Shown here: in pieces, positions 50,429 through 58,925 of the stretch
Layout of the letters: every line of letters starts with the position of its first letter
Numbering within the stretch: the first letter of the stretch is position 1
Origin: Candidatus Bipolaricaulota bacterium
GTDB taxonomy: Bacteria; Bipolaricaulota; Bipolaricaulia; Bipolaricaulales; Bipolaricaulaceae
Reading direction: 5' to 3'
NCBI GenBank assembly: GCA_030550535.1
Contig: JAUQPF010000026.1
Location: 1-64,000, forward strand
DNA: 64,000 nt
Made by a program: the position numbers and the translations under genes
Notes under the pieces: model-generated
What the model was told of the DNA's origin: nothing
The model's database searches: none
What the model saw: the letters and a program-made list of their open reading frames with translations, nothing else

Positions 50429-51282
50429 GGGGAAAGGAGCTCCGCGACGAAGGGCGGGAGCACGGTGGCCGCCTGGAACACCTCAGGGCGGAAGTACCGC
50501 GGGGAAAGCCGGCGCTCCGAGAATCGTTGGGCGAGCTCCTGAGGCGAGGGAGCACCCGCCGCGGCCAGAACGTAGGCCCACATCCCCGAGGGGTAAAGGG
50601 GCATGAACCCGAGGTAGGGGAGGACCGTGGGAAAGAGGGGCTTGAGGGCGTGCACCACACCCCGCAGCTCCTCGGGGTGGAACCAGGGGCTTCCCGCCTG
50701 AAGGGCGAGGACGCCGCCTTGGCGCAGGGCCTCCCGACAGGCCCGGAAAAAGTCCTCCCGAAAGAGGGCCGCGCCTGGGCCAATGGGGTCCGTGGAGTCC
50801 ACGAGGATCACGTCGAACTCCTCCCGGTGCTGGGGCAGGAACTCCTCGCCCGGCATGGTCACCACGCGCACCCGCGGATCGGAAAAGGCGCCCTGGTGTA
50901 CAGAGGGAAGCCACTCCTTGGCGACCTCGATCACCTCGGGATCGATCTCCACGAGGGTCGCCCGCTCCACGGGGTGGCGCAGGACTTCGCGGAGGGCACC
51001 GCCGTCGCCGCCGCCCACGATGAGGACGTGCCGCGGAAAGGGGTGGAAAAGGAGCGCGGGATGCACGAGCATCTCGTGATAAAAAAACTCGTCGCGCTCG
51101 GAGAGCATGAACCTCCCGTCCAGCGCGAGGACTCGGCCGTGGGCCTCCGTTTCCGCGAGGTCCAGCCGCTGGTACGGGGTCCTCCGGCGGACGAGCCACC
51201 TCCGGACGCCCAGGCAGAACCAGACGCCCGGTGCCTGCTCCTCACATAGCCAGTCCTCTCCTGGTCGTCTACCGCCGGTCAT
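50413..51282 (-). CDS. speE: Spermidine synthase-type aminopropyltransferase
   Basis: 289 residues. YQRLDLAETEAHGRVLALDG, substrate region SERDEFFYHEMLVHPAL, SAM-type nucleotide motif VLIVGGGDGGALREVL, VEIDPEVIEVA and catalytic VDSTDPIGPGAALF. It transfers aminopropyl from decarboxylated SAM to putrescine or to agmatine. The ATG overlaps the speH stop by 4 bp. The N-terminal 35 residues are longer than typical, starting MTGGRRPGEDW. Confidence 0.92.
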   Translation of the reverse strand: MTGGRRPGEDWLCEEQAPGVWFCLGVRRWLVRRRTPYQRLDLAETEAHGRVLALDGRFMLSERDEFFYHEMLVHPALLFHPFPRHVLIVGGGDGGALREVLRHPVERATLVEIDPEVIEVAKEWLPSVHQGAFSDPRVRVVTMPGEEFLPQHREEFDVILVDSTDPIGPGAALFREDFFRACREALRQGGVLALQAGSPWFHPEELRGVVHALKPLFPTVLPYLGFMPLYPSGMWAYVLAAAGAPSPQELAQRFSERRLSPRYFRPEVFQAATVLPPFVAELLSPCPSA

Positions 51283-51626
51283 AGTTGAATTCCGCGTTTG
51301 ATCTCGATGAGGTGGGTGCGCTGGGGGCGGAAGAGATCACGGAACACCTCGAAGGCCGCTTCCGGAACGACCTTTTCCCCGCAGGTGAACACGTCCAGGG
51401 CCACGTACCCGTGCTCCGGCCAGGTGTGAAGAGAAATGTGGGACTCGGCGATGACCGCCACCCCGGAGACCCCATGGGGGTTGAAGGTGTGGACGTGCAC
51501 GTCGATGAGGGTGGCACCGGCCCGGCGCACGGCCTCCACCAGGGCCTTCCGGATCTCCTCCGGATTGTTGAGGTTCTGTTGGCAGCCCCACAGCTCCACC
51601 ACAAGGTGCCTCCCGAGCTCCCGCAT
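51279..51626 (-). CDS. speH: S-adenosylmethionine decarboxylase proenzyme
   Basis: 115 residues; ATG with AAAGGAGGTG. Self-cleavage site Glu61-Ser62 in AVIAESHISLHTWPE produces the pyruvoyl group; catalytic Cys82 in FTCGEKVV and His67 are conserved (one less than the numbering of Thermotoga SpeD). It supplies decarboxylated SAM for speE and bpsA. Preceded by a leader with two hairpins. Confidence 0.95.
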   Translation of the reverse strand: MRELGRHLVVELWGCQQNLNNPEEIRKALVEAVRRAGATLIDVHVHTFNPHGVSGVAVIAESHISLHTWPEHGYVALDVFTCGEKVVPEAAFEVFRDLFRPQRTHLIEIKRGIQL

Positions 51627-51651
51627 CGTTCACCTCCTTTCCGGGCACGAA

Positions 51652-51733
51652 TGGGCCAAAAAATGAACCCATTTGGGTTTTGGCCCAAACGGGTCTGACC
51701 ACCCGAAAAGTTTCGGGTCACGGGCGAATTTTA
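51652..51733 (-). promoter_or_regulatory. speH leader: -10 box and two hairpins
   Basis: Minus-strand TAAAAT (51728-51733) would start a leader of about 95 nt. It contains ACCCGAAAAGTTTCGGGT (palindrome, 51701-51718), and TGGGCCAAAA/TTTTGGCCCA (51652-51661 and 51678-51687), whose loop holds a competing AACCC-ATTT-GGGTT hairpin sharing two bases with the outer stem. The second structure ends about 14 nt before the ribosome site. A regulatory leader is possible. Confidence 0.45.
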
Positions 51734-51766
51734 CTGAGGGGGCAAGGAGGGGGCTACCCGCGAAGC

Positions 51767-52810
51767 CTAGCGAGAGGGAAGGGGCGCGGGCTCATCCAGC
51801 CACGCGGAAAGCCGCTTCTCCGCGCGCGCCCTCCATGTGCCCTTGTGGTACACGTAGCTCACCAAAAGGGGGAAGACCAACGTGGCCTCGGCCCACACCA
51901 TCTCGGAGAAGCCTTGGGCCACCTTGCCCCAGGAGCTCGCCTCCTTGAGCGTGGAGCCGGAAAGGCCGCCGTCGCGCACGTCCGCGGTGGTGATTTGGAT
52001 GGCGTACTTGTGCATGGGCACGGGAAAACCGAGGACATCGGCGGCCACCGTCACATCCTGGGCGAAGTTCTTGGGCACCCCGCCGCCCACCATCACAAGA
52101 CCCGTGTCCTTCGCGGCGATCTTGATGCGCGTGAGCTCCCGGAAGTCCTTCACGGAGTCGATGGCCACATGGCGCTCGGGATTCCGCCACTGGTGGAGCA
52201 CAAGGCCGAAGCCCGCGCTGCAGTCGGAGAAGGCGGGGATGAAGATGGGGATGGCCTTCTCATAGGCCACGCGCACGATGGAGTCCTGGCCCAGCCCCCG
52301 CTCCACCAAATACCGCCCCATCTCCCGCACGAACTCCCGGGAGGAGTACACGCCGGGGGCCAGGCCCTCGGCGATCTCGGCCACGGTGTGGTCGCAGACC
52401 CGAAGCTCGTCCTCGTCGATGAAGGTATCGTATATCCGATCGATGTGAAGCTCGCGGAGCTCGTTGTCGTCCACGTCGGGGCTCCCGATGTAGTGCCGGA
52501 AACCCAGGGCCTCGAAGAAGTCCTGGTCCACGATGTTCGCGCCGGTGGCCACCACCACATCCGCCATGTTGTGGCGCAGGAGGTCCACGATGCACTGCTT
52601 GAGCCCGGCGTTGATGAGGGAGCCCGCAAGACAAAGGATGATCGTGCAATCTTGGTCCGCGAGCATCCGGTCGTAGATTTGGGCAGCCCGCGCCAGGTTC
52701 CTCGCCTGATAGGACATGTGCGCCATGGCCTCGAGGATGGGCACGGCGTCGAAGCTCTTGGGGTCGATGTGGCGGACCGTCTCGCGCAGGTAGTCTTCTT
52801 TTCGGGCCAT
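51767..52810 (-). CDS. Deoxyhypusine synthase-family protein (polyamine context)
   Basis: 347 residues from the ATG at 52810; upstream in-frame codons have no ribosome site. DHS family features: CLAGSLINAGLKQCIVDLL, VVATGANIVDQDFFEALG, VPIFIP-like IPIFIPAFSDCSAGFGL and LKEASSWGKVAQGFSE, where the Lys of SWGK matches the catalytic Lys329 of human DHS, then EATLVFPLLVSY. Bacteria lack the eIF5A substrate, so spermidine aminobutyl transfer to another acceptor (homospermidine-type synthesis) is likelier. It lies between arginine decarboxylase and speH. Confidence 0.88.
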   Translation of the reverse strand: MARKEDYLRETVRHIDPKSFDAVPILEAMAHMSYQARNLARAAQIYDRMLADQDCTIILCLAGSLINAGLKQCIVDLLRHNMADVVVATGANIVDQDFFEALGFRHYIGSPDVDDNELRELHIDRIYDTFIDEDELRVCDHTVAEIAEGLAPGVYSSREFVREMGRYLVERGLGQDSIVRVAYEKAIPIFIPAFSDCSAGFGLVLHQWRNPERHVAIDSVKDFRELTRIKIAAKDTGLVMVGGGVPKNFAQDVTVAADVLGFPVPMHKYAIQITTADVRDGGLSGSTLKEASSWGKVAQGFSEMVWAEATLVFPLLVSYVYHKGTWRARAEKRLSAWLDEPAPLPSR

Positions 52811-52818
52811 ACGCCCCC

Positions 52819-53421
52819 CTAGAACAGGAACACCGCGGCAGCGATGACCGTGGTGTAGCCCTTGTTGTCCACGATGGCCGATTGGGTGATGTTCATGGTG
52901 CGCACGATCTTTCCGCTGATCTTCCAGATCTCCTTTTTCTCGTCCCACACGAGCTCGTCGTCGAACTCGATGCCCAAGGTGGAGGCCAACATGGACGCCG
53001 CCAGGTCCTCGGCCTTGTCCCCGGCCTGCTTTTCGTTCTCCCCGTAGGCGTGGTACTCGGAGAGATACCCGTAGGCGTTGGGATCGGCGGGGATGGCGCA
53101 GCCGATGGAGGCGGCGATCAGGCGGTGGGGCTCGTTGGAGGAGCAGCGGGAGAACACGCAGAACGCGATCTGCCCCGGGCGCAGTTCTTTAAGCCCCTCG
53201 GAGCGGGGGATGATCTTGCAGCCGGGGGGAAGGATGCTGGAAACATGGACCAAGTTCAGCTTTTCGATCCCGGCATCGCGCAGCGCGAGCTCGAAGGAAC
53301 GGAGCTCATCCCGGTGCCTTCCCACGCCGCGGGTGAAGAAGACCCGCCGGGGAACCAAGGGCCAGGGAAGAAGGGCGGGCGCCTCCGCCACCGCCGGAGC
53401 GGGCTTGGTTTTCCTTGGCAT
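52819..53421 (-). CDS. pdaD: Pyruvoyl-dependent arginine decarboxylase
   Basis: 200 residues. Self-processing site Ser61-Ser62 in [12 protein letters not shown], as in the Methanocaldococcus enzyme (Ser52-Ser53); conserved later segments [37 protein letters not shown] and [18 protein letters not shown]. It converts arginine to agmatine, the first step of the pathway. The N-terminal 20 residues are an Ala/Pro-rich extension. TATAAT 10 nt before the ATG and no ribosome site indicate a leaderless mRNA. Heads the five-gene polyamine unit. Confidence 0.94.
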   Translation of the reverse strand: MPRKTKPAPAVAEAPALLPWPLVPRRVFFTRGVGRHRDELRSFELALRDAGIEKLNLVHVSSILPPGCKIIPRSEGLKELRPGQIAFCVFSRCSSNEPHRLIAASIGCAIPADPNAYGYLSEYHAYGENEKQAGDKAEDLAASMLASTLGIEFDDELVWDEKKEIWKISGKIVRTMNITQSAIVDNKGYTTVIAAAVFLF

Positions 53422-53431
53422 GGCGTGGGCA

Positions 53432-53437
53432 ATTATA
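53432..53437 (-). promoter_or_regulatory. -10 box of the polyamine unit, leaderless type
   Basis: Minus-strand TATAAT, 10 nt before the pdaD ATG. TTGACG at 53453-53458 gives a short 15 bp spacer and coincides with the bpsA stop codon. Confidence 0.6.
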
Positions 53438-53454
53438 GCGGGCTGGGTCCCCCG

Positions 53455-54510
53455 TCAAGTCGTAGCCGCCTCCTCGTCCGTGAAGATGTCCCCGCTGTAG
53501 CGCACGTTCTCTACCCTTGCTTCCTCCACGAGCTCGATACGGATGAGGGCCGAGCGGTACCAGGGCTCGTATTTCCCGGGCACGCGCTTCACCGGGAGGT
53601 GGGACCAGGCCCGCATGGTCTCGATGTACGGCCAGTTCACGTACTCGTGGAAGTTGGGGAAGAGGTCGGTGATGGCCGCGCCGGCCTCAAGAAGCGCGCG
53701 CTGGATCTGACGCCACTTGGTGAGGGAGGCCTCAAGCCGCGTGAGCCCGAGGTACCCGGCGCCGCCGGGGCCCCGCAGGGCGGAGATCCCCCGGTGCGCG
53801 AAGGCCAAGTAGCCCCGGAAGCTCTCGGTGGGGTCGCAGAAGAACGTGTCGAACCGGCGCAGAAGCTCCGGAGGGAGGGGCTCCCGAAGATCGTGGCGGT
53901 ACACATCCAGGGCAAGCCTTTCCTCTTTAGCCGTTTGGCGGAGGAAATCCACGATGCGGGGATCTACGTCCAGGACGGCCACGCGCTTGGGAAGGCGGGA
54001 GAGGGCCGCGGCCAGGGAAACGAGATCGTCATCGCCCAAAACCAGGACCTCCTTTCCCGCGAGATCCCCCCGGGAAAAGGCCAGGGCGATGCGGGCCACC
54101 GTGGTCTCCTCCGTGACGTAGCCCTGGTCGAACTCTTGGGAGGCCTCAGGGCGGTTCCGCGCCAGCCGGGCGAACTCCTGAGCCAGGCCGCGGAAGGGCT
54201 CGAGCTCCAGGCCCCGTCCCCCGCACCGCGGGCACCGCAATTCCTGGGCCGGCCGGATCCCTAGCGCCTCCGCCACCCGTTTCCCCGCCTCCGTGAGGCG
54301 CACCCTTTCTCCCCCGAACTCCACCCAACCCTGCTCGGCGAAGGCCTGAAGCCCCTCACAGGTGGCCAGCATGGGAAGGCCCGCAAGATCCACGATGCGC
54401 CAGATGTCCTCGGAGGCCAGGGCCGCGGCGAGCATGCGCCCCACGTCGCGAGCGTTCACAGGAATCCCGTGTTTCTCCCTGATCCTTTGGGCAATCCCCG
54501 CAAGCTCCAT
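53455..54510 (-). CDS. bpsA: Branched-chain polyamine synthase
   Basis: 351 residues from the ATG at 54510 (GGGAGGTG five bases before); a GTG at 54516 overlaps the upstream stop. An N-terminal winged-helix region, a zinc-ribbon-like pair (ELRCPRCGG) and a Rossmann domain with the family motif VLGDDDLVSLAAAL and VLDVDPRIVDFL, then FFCDPTESFRGYLAFA. BpsA of Thermococcus and Thermus adds two aminopropyl groups to spermidine, giving N4-bis(aminopropyl)spermidine, a polyamine of thermophiles. It is cotranscribed with the M24 peptidase and lies just upstream of the other polyamine genes. Confidence 0.92.
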   Translation of the reverse strand: MELAGIAQRIREKHGIPVNARDVGRMLAAALASEDIWRIVDLAGLPMLATCEGLQAFAEQGWVEFGGERVRLTEAGKRVAEALGIRPAQELRCPRCGGRGLELEPFRGLAQEFARLARNRPEASQEFDQGYVTEETTVARIALAFSRGDLAGKEVLVLGDDDLVSLAAALSRLPKRVAVLDVDPRIVDFLRQTAKEERLALDVYRHDLREPLPPELLRRFDTFFCDPTESFRGYLAFAHRGISALRGPGGAGYLGLTRLEASLTKWRQIQRALLEAGAAITDLFPNFHEYVNWPYIETMRAWSHLPVKRVPGKYEPWYRSALIRIELVEEARVENVRYSGDIFTDEEAATT

Positions 54511-54512
54511 CC

Positions 54513-55613
54513 TCACCTCCCGGAAAGCACCAAAAGCTCGTCCTTGGGGAAGGCGGAGAGAACGCGGGCCCCGTCCGCCGCCACCACCACGAGGTCCTCG
54601 ATGCGCACCCCGAATTCCCCAGGGAAGTAGACCCCAGGCTCCACGGTGACCACCATCCCCGCGGCCAACGTGTCCTCCGAGGTCGCGGAAAGGCGCGGGC
54701 CCTCGTGCACCTCCAGTCCCACCCCGTGGCCCAAGCCGTGGCCAAAAAGCTCGCCCAAACCCGCCTCCTCGATCACCCGGCGCGCCTGGGCGTCCACGTC
54801 CTTCCCCGAAACCCCGGCGCGGATGGCCGCGATCCCCGCGCGGTTGGCCTCCAGGACCAAGCGGTAGGTCTCCTGGGCTTTGGACCCGGGCCTTCCCAGG
54901 GCCACGACCCGGGTGAGGTCCGCGCAGTAACCGTCCATCCGCACACCAACGTCAAAGAGGACGAGGTCGCCCGCTTGGAGCTTTTCGGGGCCCGCGCGGT
55001 GATGGGGCCGGGAGCTGCGGGGACCCGCGGCGATGATGAGGTCGAAGGCCACGCCGTCCGCGCCCTCTTTGCGGTACCAAAACTCCAGCTCCAAGGCCAC
55101 CTCCCGCTCGCTCATCCCCGGCCGAATCCTCGGGAGGATCCAGTGAAGCCCGGCTTCCGTGAGCTCCACGGCCTCCTTTATCTTTTGGATCTCCGTTTCC
55201 GTTTTGATCCGGCGCAGCTCCTCCACGGGAGCGCCCAAGGGCACGAACTCCAAACCCTCCCCCGCTTTCCTCAGCTCCTCAAAAAGGTGAAGGCTGAGGC
55301 GCGTGCTTCCAAGCCCCACCCGTTTGGCTCCCAGCGCGCGCAGGCGCTCCACCACCTGGGGAAGCCAGCGGCCCCGGACCTCCTCCACCGGTAGATCCAC
55401 CTGGGCCTGGGCCTGCTCGGTGTACCGCGGGTCCGTGAGGAAGAGCGCGTCCCCGCCAGCGAGGATGAGGACGCCGAAGGTCCCGGTGAAGCCCGTGAGG
55501 TAGCGGAGGTTGGGCTGATCGGAACCCTCCACGTTCACCAAAAGGAAGGCCTCCACGCCTTGTGGCTGCACCTTCTGCCACAGGTTCCTTCGGCGCTCAA
55601 GGAATTCGCTCAT
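54513..55613 (-). CDS. pepQ: Xaa-Pro dipeptidase/aminopeptidase, M24B
   Basis: 366 residues. Creatinase-type N-terminal domain (NLRYLTGFTGTFGVLIL), then a pita-bread domain with all metal ligands: DLVLFDVGVRMDGYCADLTR, GHGLGHGVGLEVHEGP, VVTVEPGVYFPG and GVRIEDLVVV. It cleaves Xaa-Pro bonds in the cytoplasm. TACAAT 9 nt before the ATG, no ribosome site. Whether PepQ (dipeptidase) or PepP-like cannot be settled. Followed by bpsA with the stop codon embedded in its ribosome-site region. Confidence 0.9.
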   Translation of the reverse strand: MSEFLERRRNLWQKVQPQGVEAFLLVNVEGSDQPNLRYLTGFTGTFGVLILAGGDALFLTDPRYTEQAQAQVDLPVEEVRGRWLPQVVERLRALGAKRVGLGSTRLSLHLFEELRKAGEGLEFVPLGAPVEELRRIKTETEIQKIKEAVELTEAGLHWILPRIRPGMSEREVALELEFWYRKEGADGVAFDLIIAAGPRSSRPHHRAGPEKLQAGDLVLFDVGVRMDGYCADLTRVVALGRPGSKAQETYRLVLEANRAGIAAIRAGVSGKDVDAQARRVIEEAGLGELFGHGLGHGVGLEVHEGPRLSATSEDTLAAGMVVTVEPGVYFPGEFGVRIEDLVVVAADGARVLSAFPKDELLVLSGR

Positions 55614-55622
55614 GGCTGGGCC

Positions 55623-55628
55623 ATTGTA
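55623..55628 (-). promoter_or_regulatory. -10 box of pepQ-bpsA, leaderless type
   Basis: Minus-strand TACAAT, 9 nt before the pepQ ATG, in the 17 bp gap after the DUF362 gene. Confidence 0.55.
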
Positions 55629-55630
55629 GT

Positions 55631-56713
55631 TCAGGGTCTCCGGCGATCCAGGCCGGTGAGGATCCGGCGCAGCTCATAGGAGCGGGAGCCAAGGCCGATG
55701 CGCTCGGCATGGGCCAGCTGCTCCTCCCAGCGGGCCTGGGGATGGGCGCGCAGGAACGGGTCATGGCCCACGGCCTGAAGCACGAGGTCCATACAGGCCT
55801 GGTCCAGGGCCACGGGGTCAGTGCTGGCGAGGATCCCTAGGTCGGGGGCCACGGGCGGCCGGTTCATCCCCCAGCAGTCGCAGTCCGGGGAGACGTAGTT
55901 GATGAAGGAGACGAAGAGGGCGGGACGGCCGTTCCACGCGGCCTTGGCATACTCCACGATTTTGCGGGCCAGAACCTCCACGGAGGCCTCGTCCCCCGGC
56001 CCCATGGCGCCGAACGTGCACATGGCCACGCACTGCCCGCAGCCCTGGCACCGGTCGTAATCGATCACGGCGTACTCCACCACGGTGATGGCCCCCACCG
56101 GGCAAAACCGGGCGCACACCCCGCACGAGGTACACCGGTCCTTATCGGGCTTAGGCTTGGAGGTGGAGTGCTGCTGAAGCTTCCCCACGCGGGAGGCCGA
56201 GCCCATGCCCAGGTTCTTCAGGGCTCCCCCGAACCCCACCTGTTCGTGGCCTTTGAAGTGCGTGAGCACAAGAAGGGCATCGGCCAGGGCCACCGCCGCC
56301 CCGATCTTGGCACGCCGCATATACTCCCCGTCCACGGGGATCTCCACCTCGTCCGTTCCCCGAAGCCCATCGGCGATGATCACCGGCGCGCCCACCACCT
56401 CCAGGACGAAACCGTTTTGGAAAGCGGTCAGAAGATGATCCACGGCGTTGGAGCGGGTCCCGGCATAGAGGGTGTTGGCGTCGGTGAGGAAGGGTTTGGC
56501 CCCAAGCTTCTTGAGCTCCTCTACGGCCACGCGCACGTAGTTGGGCCGAAGGTACGCGAGGTTCCCGAGCTCCCCGAAATGCATCTTTATGGCCACGAGC
56601 TGGCCGGCCTTGAAGATCTGGGAAAGCCCGGCCTCGTAGAGGAGAGCCCGAAACTTCTTAAGAAGGTTCATCTCCGGCGACGCCGAAAAGTCCGTGAACC
56701 AGACGATGGCCAT
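55631..56713 (-). CDS. DUF362 protein with two [4Fe-4S] ferredoxin sites
   Basis: 360 residues. DUF362 regions: VAIKMHFGELGNLAYLRP, LVLTHFKGHEQVGFGGALKN with LGMGSASR, and DCDCWGMNRPPVAPDLGILA. A ferredoxin module lies between, CTSCGVCARFCPVGAI and CQGCGQCVAMCTFGAM (about residues 192-235). Function unknown; homologues occur in anaerobes and are often called Fe-S center proteins. TATAAT 8 nt before the ATG implies a leaderless mRNA. Divergent from pheS. Confidence 0.85.
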   Translation of the reverse strand: MAIVWFTDFSASPEMNLLKKFRALLYEAGLSQIFKAGQLVAIKMHFGELGNLAYLRPNYVRVAVEELKKLGAKPFLTDANTLYAGTRSNAVDHLLTAFQNGFVLEVVGAPVIIADGLRGTDEVEIPVDGEYMRRAKIGAAVALADALLVLTHFKGHEQVGFGGALKNLGMGSASRVGKLQQHSTSKPKPDKDRCTSCGVCARFCPVGAITVVEYAVIDYDRCQGCGQCVAMCTFGAMGPGDEASVEVLARKIVEYAKAAWNGRPALFVSFINYVSPDCDCWGMNRPPVAPDLGILASTDPVALDQACMDLVLQAVGHDPFLRAHPQARWEEQLAHAERIGLGSRSYELRRILTGLDRRRP

Positions 56714-56721
56714 GGTGGGGG

Positions 56722-56785
56722 ATTATACGGGAGCGGGCTTCCCAAGCGGGGTCGGTTTGGGCGAGAGGGCCGGCCAAAGTACACT
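56722..56785. promoter_or_regulatory. Divergent leaderless promoters of DUF362 gene and pheS
   Basis: Minus-strand TATAAT (56722-56727) lies 8 nt before the DUF362 ATG, and plus-strand TACACT (56780-56785) lies 8 nt before the pheS ATG. Neither gene has a Shine-Dalgarno site. Confidence 0.6.
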
Positions 56786-56793
56786 TGGCGGCC

Positions 56794-57798
56794 ATGACCT
56801 TGGCGGAGCTTGCGCGGGCGGCGGAAGGGATCTGGGCCCAGTGGGCGGAGGCCGCGCGGAACCTCCAAAGTCTGGAGGAGCTGGAGGCCTTGCGCGTGCA
56901 GATCCTTGGGCGCAAGGGCCGTCTCACCCAGCTTTTCTCCGCGTTGCGGGAATTGCCTCCCTCCGAGAAGGCCGAGGCCGGGCGGATCCTGAACACCCTG
57001 AAGGAGCGGATCGAGGCCGCGCTCGCCGAAAAAAAGGAGGCCTTGGCCCAAAGGGAGCGGCTGGAGAGGCTGGCCCGGGAGCGGTACGACCTCTCCCTTC
57101 CGGGGAAATGGCGGCCCCTTGGAAAGCTGCACCCCCTCACCCAGGTGCGCTTGGAGATCGAGGAAATCTTCCTGCGGCTGGGCTTCGACGTGGCCACAGG
57201 ACCGGAGATCGAGACGGAGTACTACAACTTCGAGGCCCTGAACATTGGGCCGGACCATCCCGCCCGCGACGAGTGGGACTCCTTCTACCTTGGGGAGGGC
57301 GTGCTTCTGCGCACCCACACCTCGCCCGTGCAGATCCGGGTGATGAAGGAGCGGAAGCCCCCGGTGCGCATCATCTGCCCAGGGCGCTGCTTTCGCCGGG
57401 ATAACCCCGACGCCACCCACTCCCCCGTCTTCCACCAAGTGGAGCTCCTTTGGGTGGAAAAGGGCCTGACCTTCGCCCACCTCAAGTGGGTGATCGGGGA
57501 GTTCGTGCGGGCCTTCTTTGGTCCGAACTACGAGATGCGCTTCTCCGCGGATTTCTTCCCCTTCACCGAGCCCTCGGCCCAGGTGCACATCCGCAAGAAG
57601 GGAACGGAAAAGTGGCTGGAGATCATGGGGGCGGGCATGGTCCACCCGCGAGTCCTGGAGGAGGTGGGCTACGACCCGGAGGAGGTCACGGGCTTCGCCT
57701 TCGGGCTAGGGATCGAGCGCATGGCCATGCTCCGCTACGGAATCGAGGACATCCGCCTCTTTTGGCAGAACGACCTGCGCTTCCTCTCCCAGTTTTAG
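56794..57798 (+). CDS. pheS: Phenylalanine-tRNA ligase alpha subunit
   Basis: 334 residues from the ATG at 56794; an in-frame TTG three codons earlier falls inside the promoter spacing. N-terminal coiled coil (residues 1-85), then the class II core: HPLTQVRLEIEEIFLRLGF, motif 2 GRCFRRDNPDATHSPVFHQV and motif 3 GFAFGLGIERMAML. Charges tRNA-Phe together with PheT. pheT does not follow; the next gene is on the other strand, so the usual pheST pair is split. Confidence 0.95.
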   Translation: MTLAELARAAEGIWAQWAEAARNLQSLEELEALRVQILGRKGRLTQLFSALRELPPSEKAEAGRILNTLKERIEAALAEKKEALAQRERLERLARERYDLSLPGKWRPLGKLHPLTQVRLEIEEIFLRLGFDVATGPEIETEYYNFEALNIGPDHPARDEWDSFYLGEGVLLRTHTSPVQIRVMKERKPPVRIICPGRCFRRDNPDATHSPVFHQVELLWVEKGLTFAHLKWVIGEFVRAFFGPNYEMRFSADFFPFTEPSAQVHIRKKGTEKWLEIMGAGMVHPRVLEEVGYDPEEVTGFAFGLGIERMAMLRYGIEDIRLFWQNDLRFLSQF

Positions 57799-58915
57799 TG
57801 GGGGACCTTCTCCCAGCGCCGGCTCCCTTGCGAAAGGAGGACGGCCTCCAGCACCGCCTGGGCCCGGACCCCGTCCACGAAACTGGGCTCGGGATTCCTC
57901 CCCTCCCCCAGGGCTTCGAGAAGCTCGACCACGGCGTGCACGAAGGTGTGCTCGTAGCCCAGGATGTGCCCAGTGGGCCACCAATGGCCCGCGTAGGGAT
58001 GGACTTCCTCGGTCACGAGGATGCGGCGAAAGCCCCGCAGGTGCGGAGGATCGTCCAGGGAATAGAACCAAAGCCAGTTGGGATCCTCCGCGTTCCAGTA
58101 GAGGCTTCCCCGTGTTCCGTTCACCTCCAGGTGCATGAAGTTCTTGCGGCCCAGGGCCACCCGGCCGGTCTCGAAGACGCCCGTGGCTCCGGAGCGGAAG
58201 CGCGCCAAGAACGCGGCGGTGTCGTCCACCGTGACCTGGCCCATCCCGCCCTGGGGAAGCGGCCGCTCGGGGATGAAGGTGGTGAGCATGCCGGTGACCT
58301 CGGCGATCTCGCCCACAAGGAAGCGGGCAAGATCCACGATGTGCACGGCGGTGTCGCCCAGGGCCCCGGAGCCCGCGCGCTCCCGCTGAAACCGCCAGGT
58401 TAGGGGCGGGCCCGGGGCTCGCCCCCAATCCTGCAGGTAAAGGGCATGGAATTGCCAAATCTCCCCTAAAGCCCATCCGCCACGAGTTTCTTCGCCAGCT
58501 GGATCGCCGGGAAGAACCGGTAGTTGAAGCAGATCATGTGGGGAACCCCGGCTTGCTCCACCGCCCGCAGCATGGTCTTGGCCTCGTGGAGATCGCGGGC
58601 GAGGGGCTTTTCGCAGAACACGGCCTTCCCGGCGCGCGCGGCCGCAACGGCAATGGGCGCGTGAAGGTCGTTGGGCGCGGAGATGTCCACAAGGCCCACC
58701 TCCGCGCTTTGGACCGCTTCCTCTCAGGAGGTGGTGGCCCAGCTGAACCCGAACTTCTCCGCGAACATTTGGGTCCCTTTCTCCTCGCTTCCGCAGGCCA
58801 CGACCAAACGCGGAAGCACGGGGAGGGAGAAGAAGGCCCGGGCCTGGCGATAGGCGTTGGCGTGGGCCCGGCCCATGAACCGCGTGCCGATCAGGGCTAC
58901 CCCAAGCTCGCGCAT
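57795..58915 (-). pseudogene. Gfo/Idh/MocA family oxidoreductase, inactivated
   Basis: Homology runs across three pieces: MRELGVALIGTRFMGRAHAN (NAD-binding start at 58915), VDISAPNDLHAPIAVAAARA and CEKPLARDLHEAK, then LGEIWQFHALYLQDWGR, AVHIVDLARFLVGEIAEV and FVDGVRAQAVLEAV. Two lesions interrupt it: an in-frame TGA (58724-58726) where the family has Trp (TTS-stop-EEAVQSAEV), and loss of one T in a T-run near 58468, shifting the frame after KKLVADGL. Intact, it would be a sugar or inositol dehydrogenase of about 370 residues. AGGGAGG site; it follows fabF closely. Confidence 0.88.
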
Positions 58916-58925
58916 TTTTCCCTCC

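Noticed and set aside
58724-58726. Possible selenocysteine or recoded TGA in the Gfo/Idh gene
   Set aside because: The aligned family residue is Trp, not Cys; no selenocysteine hairpin was apparent, TGA is the usual stop codon of neighbouring genes, and a second frameshift also breaks the gene.
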